DNA of 64,000 nt from Panax quinquefolius (GCA_020205615.1 CM035163.1:53603899-53667898); one strand, 5' to 3'. Positions 1 through 11,731 are shown, counted from the stretch's first letter. A program made the numbers and translations. The notes: generated by a model not told the origin, from the letters alone.

Positions 1-1258
1 ACCAAAACCTAATTTCCTAATCAGTTACCTCTTAAAATTCATAACAAATCATACGTTCATTTTAACGGTTCAAAATTGGTGGACATATACTCAACTTATA
101 TATGTATAACATATCCAAAAATTACAACGATCCAACGGTCGGATCAAAATTTATAACTCATGCAATATAGTGAAGAACAACGATTTTTTCGGACTATTAG
201 TCCTTCGGACCGATTTCATTCAAAATTTCACCACGAAATATCTACAAAGAATTTTTGGGTGATTCAAATTTCTACAGATTAGCTTACTTCTAGGGCTTTC
301 TTTTGATATATGGCTCCTCTCTTAACTCATTATACACAAAAAGAGTTATGGATTTTACAAAATCAAGTAATAAACTAATTTTTACGAAAATCCCATATTT
401 TGTTCTCCATTTCGACAAATCTTGATAAAACACCTCATCATTAATTCCTTCACTTATAACCACATAAATAAATCCATCATTTATATCCACATCAAATAAA
501 TATTTTCTTATCACATGAATCAATAATTAATTATTCACAAATAATATTACGAGAATCACATTTATGATGACCAAAGTAGTTCCGGAAGAGGGGATTTCAA
601 TAAGAATTTCTCCTTCTTGGCGCGCAATTAGGTGACCAAACCTCTCCTTGATGAACTTTCTAGACATTGCCAATAATGCTATCTAATAATATTATTCAAA
701 TAATATGAATTATTGATCGATAATGGGAAATCTTTGTGCGGTGATAATTATTGAACAACAATAATATAAAATATCAACACAACAATTATTGAATCAATAA
801 AATAAAATATTGAATAATAATTCTTTGTAACAATTATTGAGTAGTGCCTTCTCACGTAAGAATCAATAATTGAAAAAATCTTTATCTTGATCTGGTGTCT
901 TTCTTTGTCGCAACAACGCATTATTACTTTACTTTACCAACTGGGTATTCCAACGATTATTAATTGATAACGATTACGCCGTTATTTATAAAAACTTAGT
1001 TTTGTCGTTTTTCTTCATCAAGCGCTTATTACATTATGGGGCCCACAAATAGCTGCTACCATGTCATTTAATATTCCCCGACGTAAAGAATATTCCACGA
1101 CCAAACGAATATTCCCAAACAATAATGAATACTTTATACCCCTTGCGTATTTTGAAAAAAATTTCATATATCACCCTTAACTTTAACTTTTATCAATTTA
1201 ACCATTTACTGAATAGAAAAATTGAATACTTTTATTTCATAAAATTCCGGGTCTTACA
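1..1258 (-). mobile_element. LTR X, partial 5' part of a gypsy LTR inserted in B's RNase H
   Basis: Read on the minus strand, an LTR terminus beginning TGTAAGACCCGG lies at 1258 and runs left off the window. It shares with LTRs E, I and J the terminal block, the repeated GAATATTCCCCGAC-type motifs and the conserved GCGCGCAATTAGGTGACC block (about 620-660). It abruptly breaks the RNase H reading frame of element B. The far part (1-540) does not resemble the other LTRs by eye. The likely target duplication is CAATG at 1259-1263, but its partner lies outside the window, so full element and solo LTR cannot be told apart. Confidence 0.8.
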
Positions 1259-2459
1259 CAATGACTTTGCTGTGTTGCATTAGCACATAGCCCAGTCCTC
1301 GATGAGATGCATCACTATACACCACAAATCCTACCGTATCATCTAGTAATGATAATATAGGCGCCTCGCTTAATCTCTTCTTCAACTCTTGAAAACTCTC
1401 TTCGCATTTGTCGTTCCATACAAATTTCACCATCTTCCTCGTCAAATTAGTTAACGGGGTCGCTATCTTAGAAAAATCCTAGATAAATCTTTGATAGTAC
1501 CCAGCTAACCCTAAGAAACTTCTCACCTCCATTAGAGTTCTCGGTTGTTCCCAATTACTTACCATTTTGACCTTTTTGGGGTCTATTGAGATTCCATTCT
1601 CATCCACCACATGGCCTAAGAATTGCACCTTCTTCATCCAAAATTCGCACTTAGAAAACTTCGCATACATCTCCTCCTTTCGTAGTGCCTCCAAAACAAT
1701 CCTCAGATGTTCGGCGTGTTCTTCCTCCGTCTTCGAGTAGATCAAAATGTCGTCGATGAAAACTACTACGAATTTATCGAAGTATGGCTTGAAAACTCGA
1801 TTCATCAAGTCCATGAATATTGCCAGAGAATTAGTTAAACCAAATGACATTACCAAAAACTCGTAATGTCCATAACGGGTTCTAAACGCAGTGTTTGGTA
1901 TATCTTCATCCTGCACCTTCAGTTGATGATATCCTGTCCGTAGGTTGATCTTCGAGAAACATTTCGCTCCCTTCAGTTGATCAAATAAGTCGTCTATCCT
2001 TGGTAATGGATATCTGTTCTTGATCGTTACTCTGTTCAATTCTTGATAATCGATACAGAGCCTCATCGATCTGTCCTTTTTCTTAACGAATAACACCGGT
2101 GCTCCACAAGGAGACACACTCGGTCAAATGTAACCCTTATCCAATAACTCTTGAAGTTGTATCATCAATTCCTTCATTTCTACTGGTGCCATACGATATG
2201 GAGCTTTCGAAATCGGTGTCGTTCCCAATGCTAAGTCTATTACGAATTCGATTTCTCTGTCTGGTGGAAGGCCAGGCAGATCGTCCGGAAACACATCCTG
2301 AAATTCACTCACTATGGGTATATCTTTAATCTCTAATCCCTTTTTTTGAGTATCCATGATGTAAGCTAAATAACCTATACGTCCTTTCTTTAACAATTTC
2401 CTGACCTGCATCATCGTAACGCAACACGATTGCTTAAGCGATGAGCTACCATAAAACAC
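1259..2459 (-). pseudogene. Element B pol: reverse transcriptase and start of RNase H, broken
   Basis: This is Ty3/gypsy pol, which copies the element's RNA into DNA. Read leftwards it shows the pre-RT FPDDLPGLPPDREIEF motif, the PISKAPYRMAP and LLDKGYI segment, [32 protein letters not shown], the catalytic [10 protein letters not shown] box with both aspartates, FLGHVV, and the RNase H start FVVYSDASHRGLGYVLMQH. Wording matches the Tekay/Del group of chromoviruses. In-frame stops lie near 2118-2123 (after DKGYI) and at 1446-1478 (around [12 protein letters not shown]). The frame ends where LTR X is inserted. The remaining RNase H, integrase and 3' LTR lie beyond the left edge. Confidence 0.9.
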
Positions 2460-2716
2460 TTAGACTTAAGCGGAGTCTGAAGGTTCACACATTTGTTCTG
2501 ACAGTTAATTATTGCTCCATGGTTATATAATCAATCCATCCTCAGTATTACGTCGAATTCCCCTAATCTAATAGGAATCAGGTCGACGCTCAGTTCATGT
2601 TCTCTAATGTTTGCGCGAAAATTTCGATAGACGTATTCTACAGGGATTATTTCCTTATTCGCAACTTCTATGTTTTAAGGATCTTCTAATCGTTCTTGGG
2701 GTGTACTAAGTTTATT
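2460..2716 (-). pseudogene. Element B protease, C-terminal half
   Basis: This connects the RT fragment to the protease half on the far side of element A. Several broken frames resemble a retropepsin C-terminal part, including a stretch reading EFDVILRMDWL, where the family has DVILGMDWL. The other half, with the catalytic Asp-Ser-Gly, lies at 11737-11895. The two halves join across A after removal of one TTATT duplication. Stops and a probable frameshift make it non-functional. Confidence 0.7.
2712..2716. other. Target-site duplication of A, left copy (TTATT)
   Basis: TTATT directly precedes the LTR terminus at 2717 and is matched exactly by 11732-11736 after the other LTR. The 5-bp length is normal for Ty3/gypsy integrases. 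Confidence 0.9.
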
Positions 2717-3824
2717 TGTGATGCCCCCAAAATAGGTATACATAACCTATTCTGAGTCGCCAAATACATGGTACAGAATACAAATACAATCTTAAATATA
2801 CAACATGAGCTGTGAGTTTTAATACAAATATTGTCTTCTAGACAGTATTCAAACTCAAAATAAGTCCTCAATACATTTATTAACACACTATTTTATAGAA
2901 TAGTGAGGACTACTAATGCTATCATTTGGACCGTCACTCCGTTCCCCGACTAGTCCCTGCTACGTTCTCATTTCCTGAAGAGAACAATGAAAGTAAAAGG
3001 GTGAGCTCAACTAGCCCTGTAAGAAATATTATGACTAAGATAATGCAGAATAAATTATTGTTAGCCTTCAACAGTGTTAAACTGATACAATATAACAAAC
3101 ATCAAGTTTAACTGTAGCGGAATAAACAATCCATTAAAAGAGTCAAGTAGAGAATAAAATCTACTATCTTCTATGATTTAAAAGATTTTTCATCACTTTT
3201 ATTGTTGAGACTTAGCTTAATAAATAAACCACATCATTCCTGTACTACGACCAAGGATATTCATTAGTATCACAACCACAAATTATCCATACACTATGGG
3301 CCAAGGATATTTGGGTATTCATCAATGATCATAATTATGCTAACAACTATCCATCAATGCACTACGGGCCAATGAAGACTTTTATCACATCATTTATAAC
3401 ATTACGGTCATGATTATACCGATTAATCCCTGGTCATAATCATACCAAGCCCATCTATGCACTACAGGCCAAAGATGACTTTCAACATAATATAAACACG
3501 AGGATAATGACAATGATATAAGAGTTCAATAAAATAAGTTCAAGAATTAATTTATCCCGGTACCAATAACGTCCAAATTGTCAACATGATACTTCTTTGT
3601 GGAGTAAAATTCAAGAATGCTCAGAAGAATATTTTCATGAAAAGATACTGGATGAAGCGCAAATATCAAGGATATTCCACTAATTTCATGGAGTATAGAA
3701 GTCAAAGCTTTAACCAACTGAATATAAGAGAATATATAAAACTACAAATGGATTTTTGTCCGCCATGCGGTAATTCACTTAGACAGATCATTTCCACAAT
3801 TTAATAAGGAATGAATACAAAGGA

Positions 3825-4520
3825 TCATTCACCATGCATGTGATAATCCACATAGACAGGTTATTCAAACAGAATAATAAAGAATGGAATAACAGAATAA
3901 TAAAGAATGCATGCGATAGATCCATGCATACGAGTTATTCCAATGAATAATAAAGAATAGAACCGGTCAATTAAATGCGTAATCCGCATGCAGACGTGAT
4001 GTTCCAACGTAATAATAAAGAATGAATGAAGCGGTCGTGCGTGCGCACGCATGTGATGCAGGATGTTCCAACGAGAATAATAAAGAATCAATCGAATCGA
4101 GCCATGCGTAAACCACCACGATGTGATGTTCTAACGAGAATAATAAAGAATGGAACGAGTTCATGTGAGTAAGCAAGCGCATGAGACATGATGTTCCAAA
4201 TATAATAATAAAGAATGGAACTAGGTCATGCATATAAAAACCTTGCAGATAGGATGTTACTGACAAATATTAAAAAGAATGGAACCAGTCGTGCGTAATC
4301 CGCATGCAGAGATGTTCCAACAGAATAATAAAGAATGGAACGGTCATGCGTAATCCGCATGCATGGGATGTTCCAACAGAATAATAAAGAATGGAATAAT
4401 AACAGAATTTATCAGGCATGCGATAGACCGCACAGACAGGTTATTCCAACAGAATAATAATGAATGGAATAACAGAAGAATTTTGACAAGTTATTTCAAC
4501 ATAATAATAAAGAATGGAAT
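3825..4520 (-). repeat. Tandem array in A 3' LTR, units of roughly 55-65 bp
   Basis: There are about ten imperfect units built from TTCCAACAGAATAATAAAG, AATGGAA(TAAC or CCAG) and a variable CATGCG-containing spacer. The array lies downstream of the promoter, so it would be transcribed. Equivalent arrays are in A-right (9765-10370), C-left (22960-23500), C-right (28690-29215) and H (54880-55385), with different unit order and number. Confidence 0.85.
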
Positions 4521-4731
4521 AACAGCTCTTACGAGTATTGAAAGAAAATAATTCTCTTTATGAATACGAAAGAATAATACTCCTTACGGGTACAACAAAT
4601 AATATCCCTTACCTTAGAAGAAACTGGATATAGGAGTAGTGAAGTAGCAGAATACTTTTCTTCTTTCTCTCTATAGTTTCTCTCTCAGAGTTTCAAAGAA
4701 TTAAGTAAGAAATAATGAAGGAATGAGCTTC

Positions 4732-4740
4732 TATTTATAG
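4732..4740 (-). promoter_or_regulatory. TATA box of A 3' LTR
   Basis: The minus strand reads CTATAAATAG, followed by a CT/GA-rich start region. The same TATA context occurs in LTRs A-right, C-left, C-right, E, H, I and J. This copy would drive transcription leftwards, out of the element and into B's pol. Confidence 0.6.
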
Positions 4741-5876
4741 GAGAATGGGTGAATAGTAACTAATTCATGAACGGTCAGATTGATTTACTTTTAAACGGAC
4801 GGTCCATATTAATTTACTATGCAGATTAATAAAATATTCTAATAAAACAAAATCTTTTAAATAATTTATAATCTAATAAAATGAATAACTTTATAAAAGT
4901 ATTCTATTTTATATAAAAAGATTTTACTATCTGCAAACACTTTACGCAGTGCTACTATGCATATACTATATGCATAATAGAATATATATATTCTATTTAT
5001 AGTCTAATAAAATGAATAACTTTATAAAAGTATTTTGTTTTATATAAAAAGATTTTACTATACAAATACTATGCGAGAACTTTATGCAAATACTTATGCA
5101 TAATAGAATATTATATATATTCTATTTATAGTCTAATAAAACGAATAACTTTATAAAAGTATTACATTTTATATAAAAAGTTTTCTGTTTTATTACATTT
5201 ATAATAATAATAAAACAAAACTTATCACCTTTATTATAATTCACAATATTAATCGACCAGGTTGTGCCCAGGAAAGAGGGGACTTTTTAATAAGGATTTC
5301 TCCCTATTGGCGCGCAATTAGGTGACCAAACCACTCCTTGGTAGAACTTCTAGACATCGTTAATATTGCAAATAATAATATTAATAACTTTTTTATCTCA
5401 ATTATTGATTTAATAATATATAAAATATCGACAATAATTGAATCAAATAACGTGAGATACTATGCAACAATTACTATAGAAATAATTGAACAAAACTGAG
5501 TGACTTCTCACGTAAACATCAATAATCAATACCGTGTGCTACTATACAACCACGCGTATTACTATACTTTTAATACCGGGTGTTTCAACAGTTAACGGTA
5601 AAACTTCCGATTATTTTCATAAAATATTTTTTCATCGTTTTCTCGATCCGACAATAATTCCGTTCTGGGGGTCCACCAATGATTGTCTTGGTCGTCTGCG
5701 GATATTCCCGACAAAAGAATATTCCCCACCAATCAATATTATACAACAACTTGCATACTTTTCAAAATGTATAAATATTACCCACAACTATAACATTATC
5801 TCAAATCCACACCATAATTTTGAAAAAAATATTTCGAGGAAATTAAATCTTTATTTGTCAAATTTGGGATTTTACA

Positions 5877-5890
5877 ATCTCCCCTCCTTA
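5877..5890 (-). other. Polypurine tract of A
   Basis: The minus strand reads AAGGAGGGGAGAT immediately before the 3' LTR terminus. This is the plus-strand primer site for reverse transcription. C has the same tract in the same place (24786-24799). Confidence 0.85.
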
Positions 5891-5903
5891 TGAAATTTTG
5901 CCC

Positions 5904-6540
5904 TCAAAATTTACGTACGTACCTGGTATGCCAAACAAATGAGGACACTTCGTCAGATTCTAACTCTTGAGGTATAACCTTTGGGCGTAAAATATATTTC
6001 AAGATTTTAACAGGTACATCTTCATATGTTAAATCTTCCACTATCTCGTTCGGTTCTAAATTAATAATGTGGTTCGGGTCGTCCACATAATTATGTAACA
6101 TCGATACGTTAAAAACATTATGAACACGCGACATACTTGGCGGTAAAACGAGTCTATAAACTGTAGTTCCTACTCGATCGAGGATTTCAAATGGGCCAAT
6201 TAAATCGAAGGTTGAGATTTCCTCTCTTCGTCGATTCTTGCTTCTAGAATAACGCCCTCTTGAACTTTCTTCGTCACAGTCATCAGATTCGGGTGTGTAG
6301 CTTGAGCGGCTTTTCAATTCTACTCGTATATTTGCCATCATCATATGGGTCCCTGAAGTCTTTTACTCTATCTCCATCCTTTGCAAGTCACACAAAATGG
6401 GCCTTTGTGTTGATAATATCGCACTCATACCCGCATATGATCTTCTACTCAATGTGTCAGCTACCACATTCGGTTTTTTAGGATGGTGTTGGATGGTATG
6501 ATCATAATCTTCAACAGCTCGAGCCAACATCTTTGGTGCA
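5904..6540 (-). pseudogene. A: fused remnant of RNase H end and integrase C-terminus
   Basis: Reading leftwards from 6540, segments resemble the RNase H tail and linker (EDYDHTIQ, NVVADTLSRRSY). These run straight into the integrase C-terminal region (DLIGPFEILDRVG, LPPSMSRVHNVFNVSML, EDLTYEDVPVKIL). The integrase zinc-binding domain and the whole catalytic DDE core, normally about 300 residues between these pieces, are missing. No recognisable chromodomain follows VKIL. The fragment cannot encode an integrase. C has the same fusion at 24820-25431. Confidence 0.85.
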
Positions 6541-6880
6541 TTATACGTTCGTTTTGGTTGAAGAAATATTTAAGGGTTTAAGAAATGGGTTTTGTACTGG
6601 GGTCAATACAAAATTCGATTTCACGCTCTAGGGGTAAGCTAAGAAGTCTTCAAGAATACGTCAGGAAATTTATTAACAATAGAAATATCATTCAAAACTG
6701 TGACCCTCATCCAAGACTTGGATAGCACGTCACATTGATATCTATCAACTTACCACCATTATTCACGACGTCCCCTACGGAAAGTCTGGCTTAGGTGCAT
6801 TCCACACAAGGAAGTCAACAACGAAAGGACCGGGGCTCTTTACTTATGGCTTGATATGACAATGATTGACTTTAGTTGTT
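6541..6880 (-). pseudogene. A: junction of RT start with RNase H end
   Basis: A pre-RT motif (LEREIEFCIDPSTKPIS, about 6630-6580) is followed at once by a segment resembling the RNase H end (LKYFFNQNER). The fingers-palm-thumb of RT with its aspartates, and most of RNase H, are therefore deleted. Upstream sequence to 6880 is a decayed protease-RT linker. The junction is at the same place in C (about 25460-25510). Confidence 0.8.
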
Positions 6881-7222
6881 TGGTTGCTTGAATTCGCATA
6901 ACAGGTTGGTTAGGAATATGAAAGCTAACAACCTTACGAAAAGCTTGATGAGTAGTTAACCAATCGATTCCTAAAATCACATCAAAGGAAAGTATTTTCA
7001 AAGACATAAGATCGACAGGTAACGTGAAAGTGTCGATTTAAATTAACAAGATTTATAAACAGTGGAGGTAACGAAGGCTTCTACTAACGAAGTTTCAACC
7101 AATAAGTCAAAGTCCAACTTCTCTAGGGTTAAATTTAAACGTTGAGCACAAGCAAGAGAGATAAAAGAATGGGTAGAACCGATATCTAATAAGGTATAGA
7201 CTTCGCAAGAATTTATAATTAA
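6880..7222 (-). pseudogene. A protease (retropepsin), broken
   Basis: The minus strand encodes YTLLDIGSTHSFISLACAQRLNL, an aspartic protease active-site region with D-I-G where the family has D-S/T-G. It is followed by a decayed flap region. Protease would cut the Gag-Pol polyprotein in the virus-like particle. In-frame stops interrupt it. C keeps the normal FDTGSTHSFIS at the same site. Confidence 0.75.
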
Positions 7223-8444
7223 CTAACCTGTGCTAACTTCGTTCGGGTTACTCGCATTTTGAGAAGTCACAAAAAATGCTCTCCCTGAAATCACCAACTT
7301 TGTTTTGTCCGTATCCGCCATTGGTGCCACCATCCCAGCTGGACTTGATTTTGCTACAGGATAAAATCGAGCTAGGTGACCTTCTCTTCCGCAATTGAAA
7401 CACGCTTTGGATTGCTTCATACAGTTTGGACGGATGTGTCCCTCCTGTCCGCATTTGAAACATATGATAGGTGGTCGTTCTCCTTCCTTAACAACGGGTG
7501 CTGATGATGATATTTTTCCATCATTGTTGAATCTCCTTTTCTTGAAATGTCCATTCTTATTGTTTTGGCCATGATTACCACCGAAGTGGTTACCATTTTT
7601 GGCATGTTGATTCCTCCACGCTTATTGTCACCGCTTGATGGTGTTATCACCGTATTATCATTTTTACTGTATTTGCTCTCTTTTGGTTGGGTTGACTTAT
7701 TATCGCGCTCCAATAACTGAGCCCTATTAACAACATCTGAATACAAACACAGTTTATGAGAGATAAGATATTGACGTATCTCGGGTTTCAAATCTCTTAG
7801 AAACATTCATGTCATTCTCTCCTCATTATCGACCAAATGAGATGCAAGTCGGGACAACTCGGCAAACTTGGCTTCGTACTGCGACACAGTCATATTGTTT
7901 TGCTCCAGTTTAATGAACTCTACCTCTTTCATGTGACGAATACTTTCGGGAAAGTACTTGTCGTTGAACGGTTCTTGGAACTTCACACAAGTCATCTTCA
8001 GTGCGGCAGGTTGAGTACGCTTTACAGATTCCCACCAGTAATTTACCTCTGCTCGTAACATGAAGGTGGAAAAGGGAACCTTTTGCTCCTCGGAGCATCC
8101 CAAGATATCAAATATCTTGCAGATCTACTTTATCCACGTCTCCGCCTTAAGTGGTTTTGGCTCTCCAAAAAACTCCGGTGGTCCCAGTTCCTTGAACTGC
8201 TTAGCGGTGATCGTCCGAGAGTTGCCAGTGTTTTTCACACCTATTTTGGGCCGAGAGAGCGCTCTCTTTGATGTTACATGAATTGCATAAAGCCTCTGAA
8301 CATTCCATCATTCATCATTTGGTCAGTGTTGTTATTTGCATGAGGATTGTCGCCTTCCTCCTGCACATTATCCTGATTATTGATCTGTGGAGACTCAACG
8401 GTCTCCTATGCTCCATTGATATTCTCAACATTCTCGGATGTCAT
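7223..8444 (-). pseudogene. A gag: capsid and two zinc knuckles, broken
   Basis: This is the structural protein that packages element RNA. ATG at 8444 starts TSENVEN, 10 nt after a splice-acceptor-like CAG. The Retrotrans_gag core (FMLRAEVNYWWESV, FNDKYFPESIRHMKEVEF, MTVSQYEAKFAEL, RDLKPEIRQYL) occupies 8100-7730. Two CCHC zinc knuckles follow at about 7460-7370: CFKCGQEGHIRPNC is complete, while CFNCGREGHLARFY has its last Cys changed to Tyr. In-frame stops (a TAG about 12 codons in, a TAA before 8270) and frameshifts inactivate it. Confidence 0.88.
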
Positions 8445-8631
8445 TTTTAAATACTGCCACAAAACAAGGGTTAATTAACATATCACATATTATCCCCATA
8501 CTCTGACTGACCAATTAAATATCAAATAAACTTAAATAGGTCATACTAGCGAAAGAATTCCCCGTCTCTCCCCTCCTAGTTCTTATCTCACATCTCAGCC
8601 AGGGATCATATCCCTAAGCTTTGATACCAAC
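8445..8631 (-). promoter_or_regulatory. A internal leader with splice acceptor and PBS
   Basis: On the minus strand the PBS TGGTATCAAAGC (8629-8618) lies 2 nt after the LTR and matches the 3' end of initiator-Met tRNA (TGGTATCAGAGC) with one mismatch. At the gag end TTGTTTTGTGGCAG (AG at 8455-8454) resembles a 3' splice site 10 nt before the gag ATG. C has the same arrangement (27331-27508). Together with the donor-like GGTAAGG at 10462 it predicts a 2.0-kb intron covering the array, LTR end and PBS. Confidence 0.7.
8618..8629 (-). other. Primer-binding site of A (tRNA-iMet type)
   Basis: TGGTATCAAAGC on the minus strand is 11/12 identical to the complement of the plant initiator methionine tRNA 3' end. 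It is 2 nt from the LTR terminus, the usual position. Confidence 0.9.
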
Positions 8632-9764
8632 TGTGACGCCCCCAAAATAGGTATACATCACCTATTCTGAGTCGCCAAATACATGGTATGTAATCTGAAA
8701 TACAATCTTAAATATACAACATGAGCTGTGAGTTTTAATACAAATATTGTCTTCTAGACAGTATTCAAACTCAAAATAAGTCCTCAATACATTTATTTAC
8801 ACACTATTTCATAGAATAGTGAGGACGACTAATGCTATCATCTGGACCGTCACTCCATTCCCCGACTAGTCCCTACTACGTTCTCATTTCCTGAAGAGAA
8901 CAATGAAAGTAAAAGGGTGAGCTCAACTAGCCCAGTAAGAAATATTATGACTAAGATAATGCAAAATAAATTATCGCTAGCCTTCAACAGTGTTAAACTG
9001 ATACAATATAACAAACATCAAGTTTAACTGCAGCGGAAAAAGCAATCCATTAAAAGAGTCAAGTAGAGAATAAAATCTACTATCATCTATTATTTAAAAG
9101 GTTTTTCATCAGTTTTATTCTTTGAGACTCGGCTTAATAAATAAACCACATCATCCACACTTTTCTGACGAGGATATTCATTAGTATCACAACCACAAAT
9201 TATCCATGCACTACGGGCCAAGGATATTTGTGTATTCATCATCATTGTCATGATCATGTATACAACAATCGTCCATCAATGCACTACGGGCCAATGAGGA
9301 CTTTTACCACATCATTTGTAACATTACGGTCATGATTATCTTGAATTAATCCTGGTCATAATCATACCAAGTCCATCTATGCACTACAGGTCATAGATGA
9401 CTTTCAACATAATATAAACATGAGGATGATGACAATAATATAAGAATTCAATAAACCAAGTTCAAGAATTAATTTATCCCGGAACCAATAACGTCCAAAT
9501 TGTCAATATGATACTTCTTTGTGGAGTAAAATTCAAGAATGCTCAGAAGAATATTTCCATGAAAAGATAATGGATAAAGCGCAAATATCAAGGATATTAC
9601 ACTAATTTCATGGAGTATAGAAGTCAAAGCTTTAACCAACTGAGTATAAGAGAATATATAAAACTGCTAATGGATTTTCGTCCGCCATGCGGTAATCCAC
9701 TTAGACAGATCATTTCCACAATTTAATAAGGAATGAATACAAAGGATCATTCACCATGCATGTG

Positions 9765-10370
9765 ATAATCCACATAGACAGGTTATTCCAACAGAATAAT
9801 AAAGAATGGAATAACAAAAGAAATCACCATGCATGCGATAGACCGCACAAACATGTTATTCCAACAGAATAATAAAGAATTAAACCAGGTCATGCGTAAT
9901 CCGCACAGATAGAATGTTCCAACAGAATAATAAAGAATGGAACCAGGTCATGCATAAACGCACAGACAGGATGTTCCAACAGAATAATAAAGAACGGAAC
10001 CAGGTCATGCGTAAACCGCACAAACAGGATGTTCCAATAGAATAATAAAGAACGAAAACAGGTCATGCGTAAACGCACAGACAGGATGTTCCAACAGAAT
10101 AATATAAGAATGGCACCAGGTCATACGTAAACCGCACAGACAGGATGTTCCAACAGAATAATAAAGAATGGAACCGAGTCATGTAATCCGCATGAGCGGG
10201 ATGTTCCAAATAATAATAAAGAGTGGAATAACAACGAAATTCACCGGGCATTAGACATCACGCATGCATTATTCCAGCGTAATAATAAAGAATGAAATAA
10301 TAACGAATTCACTGTGCATGCGATACTTGCATGATAAAAGTTATTTCAACATAATAATAAAGAATGGAAT
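9765..10370 (-). repeat. Tandem array in A 5' LTR
   Basis: About ten units of roughly 60 bp contain TTCCAACAGAATAATAAAG and GTCATGCGTAAACCGCACAG. The middle units are more uniform than in the left LTR, which suggests separate expansion or conversion after insertion. Confidence 0.85.
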
Positions 10371-10460
10371 AACAGCTCTTACGAGTATTGAAAGAAAATA
10401 ATTATCTTCATGAATATGAAAGAATAATACCCCTTACGGGTACAACAAATAATATCCTTT

Positions 10461-10462
10461 AC
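10461..10462 (-). promoter_or_regulatory. Putative 5' splice site in A 5' LTR
   Basis: The minus strand reads TTCTAAG followed by GTAAAGG; GT is at 10462-10461. The GGTAAG-like core is kept in seven of the eight LTRs of this family where it can be read. C-left has AT instead of GT. Confidence 0.5.
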
Positions 10463-10580
10463 CTTAGAAGAAACTGGATATAGGAGTAGTGAAGTAGCAG
10501 AATACTTTTCTTCTTTCTCTCTATAGTTTCTCTCTCTAGAGTTTCAGTAAATCGTAAGAAATAATGAAGGAATGAGCTTC

Positions 10581-10588
10581 TATTTATA
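10581..10588 (-). promoter_or_regulatory. TATA box of A 5' LTR
   Basis: The minus strand reads TATAAATA. The inferred transcript start is about 30 nt downstream, then a CT-rich leader of about 100 nt and the donor-like motif. Confidence 0.6.
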
Positions 10589-11731
10589 GGAGAATGGACT
10601 GAATAGTAACTAATTCATGAACGGTCCAGATTGATTTACTTTTAAACGGATGGTCCATATTAATTTACTACGCAGTATTAATAAAATATTCTAATAAAAC
10701 AAAATCTTTTAAATAAAATATAATATATTCTATTTATACTCTAATAAAATGAATAACTTTATAAAAGTATTCTGTTTTATATAAAAAGATTTTACTATGC
10801 AAACACAATGCAGTACTTATGCAAATACTATGCATAATAGAATATTATATATTCTATTTATAGTCTAATAAAACGAATAACTTTATAAAAGTATTCTTTT
10901 TTATATAAAAAGATTTTACTATCTGAAACACTATGCAGTATTATGCAAACACTATATAATAGAATATTATATATTCTATTTATAGTCTAATAAAACGAAT
11001 AACTTTATAAAAGTATTCTGTTTTATATAAAAAGTTTTCTGTTTTATTACATTTATAATAATAATAAAACAAAACTTATCACCTTTATTATAATTCACAA
11101 TATTAATCGACCAGGATGTTCCCAGAAAAGATGGAACTTTTCAATAAGGATTTCTCCCTATTGGCGCGCAATTAGGTGACCAAACCTCTCCTTGGCAGAA
11201 CTTCTAGACATTGTTAATATTGCAAATAATAATATTAATAACTTTTTTTATCTCAATTATTGATTTAATAATATATAAAATATCGACAATAATTGAATCA
11301 AATAACGTGAGATACTATGCAACAATTACTATAACAATAATTGAACAAAACTGAGTGACTTCTCACGTAAACATCAATAATCAATACCGTGTGCTACTAT
11401 GCAATCACGCGCATTACTGTACTTTTAACACCGGGTGTTTCAATAGTTAACGGTAAAACTTCCGCCGTTATTTTCATAAAATATTTTTGTCGTTTTCTCA
11501 ATCCGATAATAATTCCGTTACGTGGTCCACCAATGATTGTGTCGTCGTACTGATATTCCTTGACAAAAAGAATATTCCCCGACCAATCGAATATTATACA
11601 ACAACTTGCATACTTTTTAAAATGTATAAATATTACCCACAACTATAACATTATCTCAAATCCACACCATAATTTTGAAAAAAATATTTTGAGGAAATTA
11701 AATCTTTATTCGTAAAATTTGGGATTTTACA

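Larger units (their letters stand above)
2717..5876 (-). repeat. A 3' LTR (left copy)
   Basis: In element sense it starts TGTAAAATCCC at 5876 and ends GGGGGCATCACA at 2717 (the other copy has GGCGTCACA). From 5' to 3' it holds the conserved GCGCGCAATTAGG block (about 5310), AT-rich short repeats (4800-5220), a TATA box (4740-4732), a splice-donor-like GGTAAGGG (about 4612), a tandem array (3825-4520) and a region carrying a conserved ACTATT/AATAGT hairpin (about 2888-2910). It is nearly collinear with 8632-11731. Confidence 0.9.
2717..11731 (-). mobile_element. Element A: complete non-autonomous Ty3/gypsy retrotransposon
   Basis: This is a 9.0-kb antisense insertion in B's protease. It has two LTRs of about 3.1 kb (2717-5876 and 8632-11731), a polypurine tract, an iMet-type primer-binding site and an exact TTATT duplication. 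The internal part is only about 2.75 kb. It holds gag with zinc knuckles, a protease and short remnants of RT start, RNase H end and integrase C-terminus. The RT catalytic core and integrase core are absent. Element C has the same deletions, so the structure was inherited rather than arising here. Gag and PR now contain stops, so this copy is inactive. Confidence 0.93.
8632..11731 (-). repeat. A 5' LTR (right copy)
   Basis: This is the promoter-bearing LTR, TGTAAAATCCC at 11731 to GGGGGCGTCACA at 8632. The order is: conserved GCGCGCAATTAGG block (about 11160), three AT-rich units ending TTTATATAAAAAG (10700-11040), TATA at 10588-10581, donor-like GGTAAAGG at 10462, tandem array 9765-10370, and the conserved region with the ACTATT hairpin (about 8803-8822). 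Small indels and substitutions separate it from the left LTR, so the insertion is not recent. Confidence 0.9.

Noticed and set aside
3861..4266. Overlapping open frames with repeated FHSLLF-type segments (also 9890-10251, 28760-29053, 54818-55105)
   Set aside because: They arise because the array unit length keeps a frame open; they lie in LTR arrays, vary between copies and have no plausible start context.
3825..4520. CRISPR-like appearance of repeat-spacer arrays in LTRs
   Set aside because: Units are degenerate, spacers related, no cas genes, and the context is plant LTRs.
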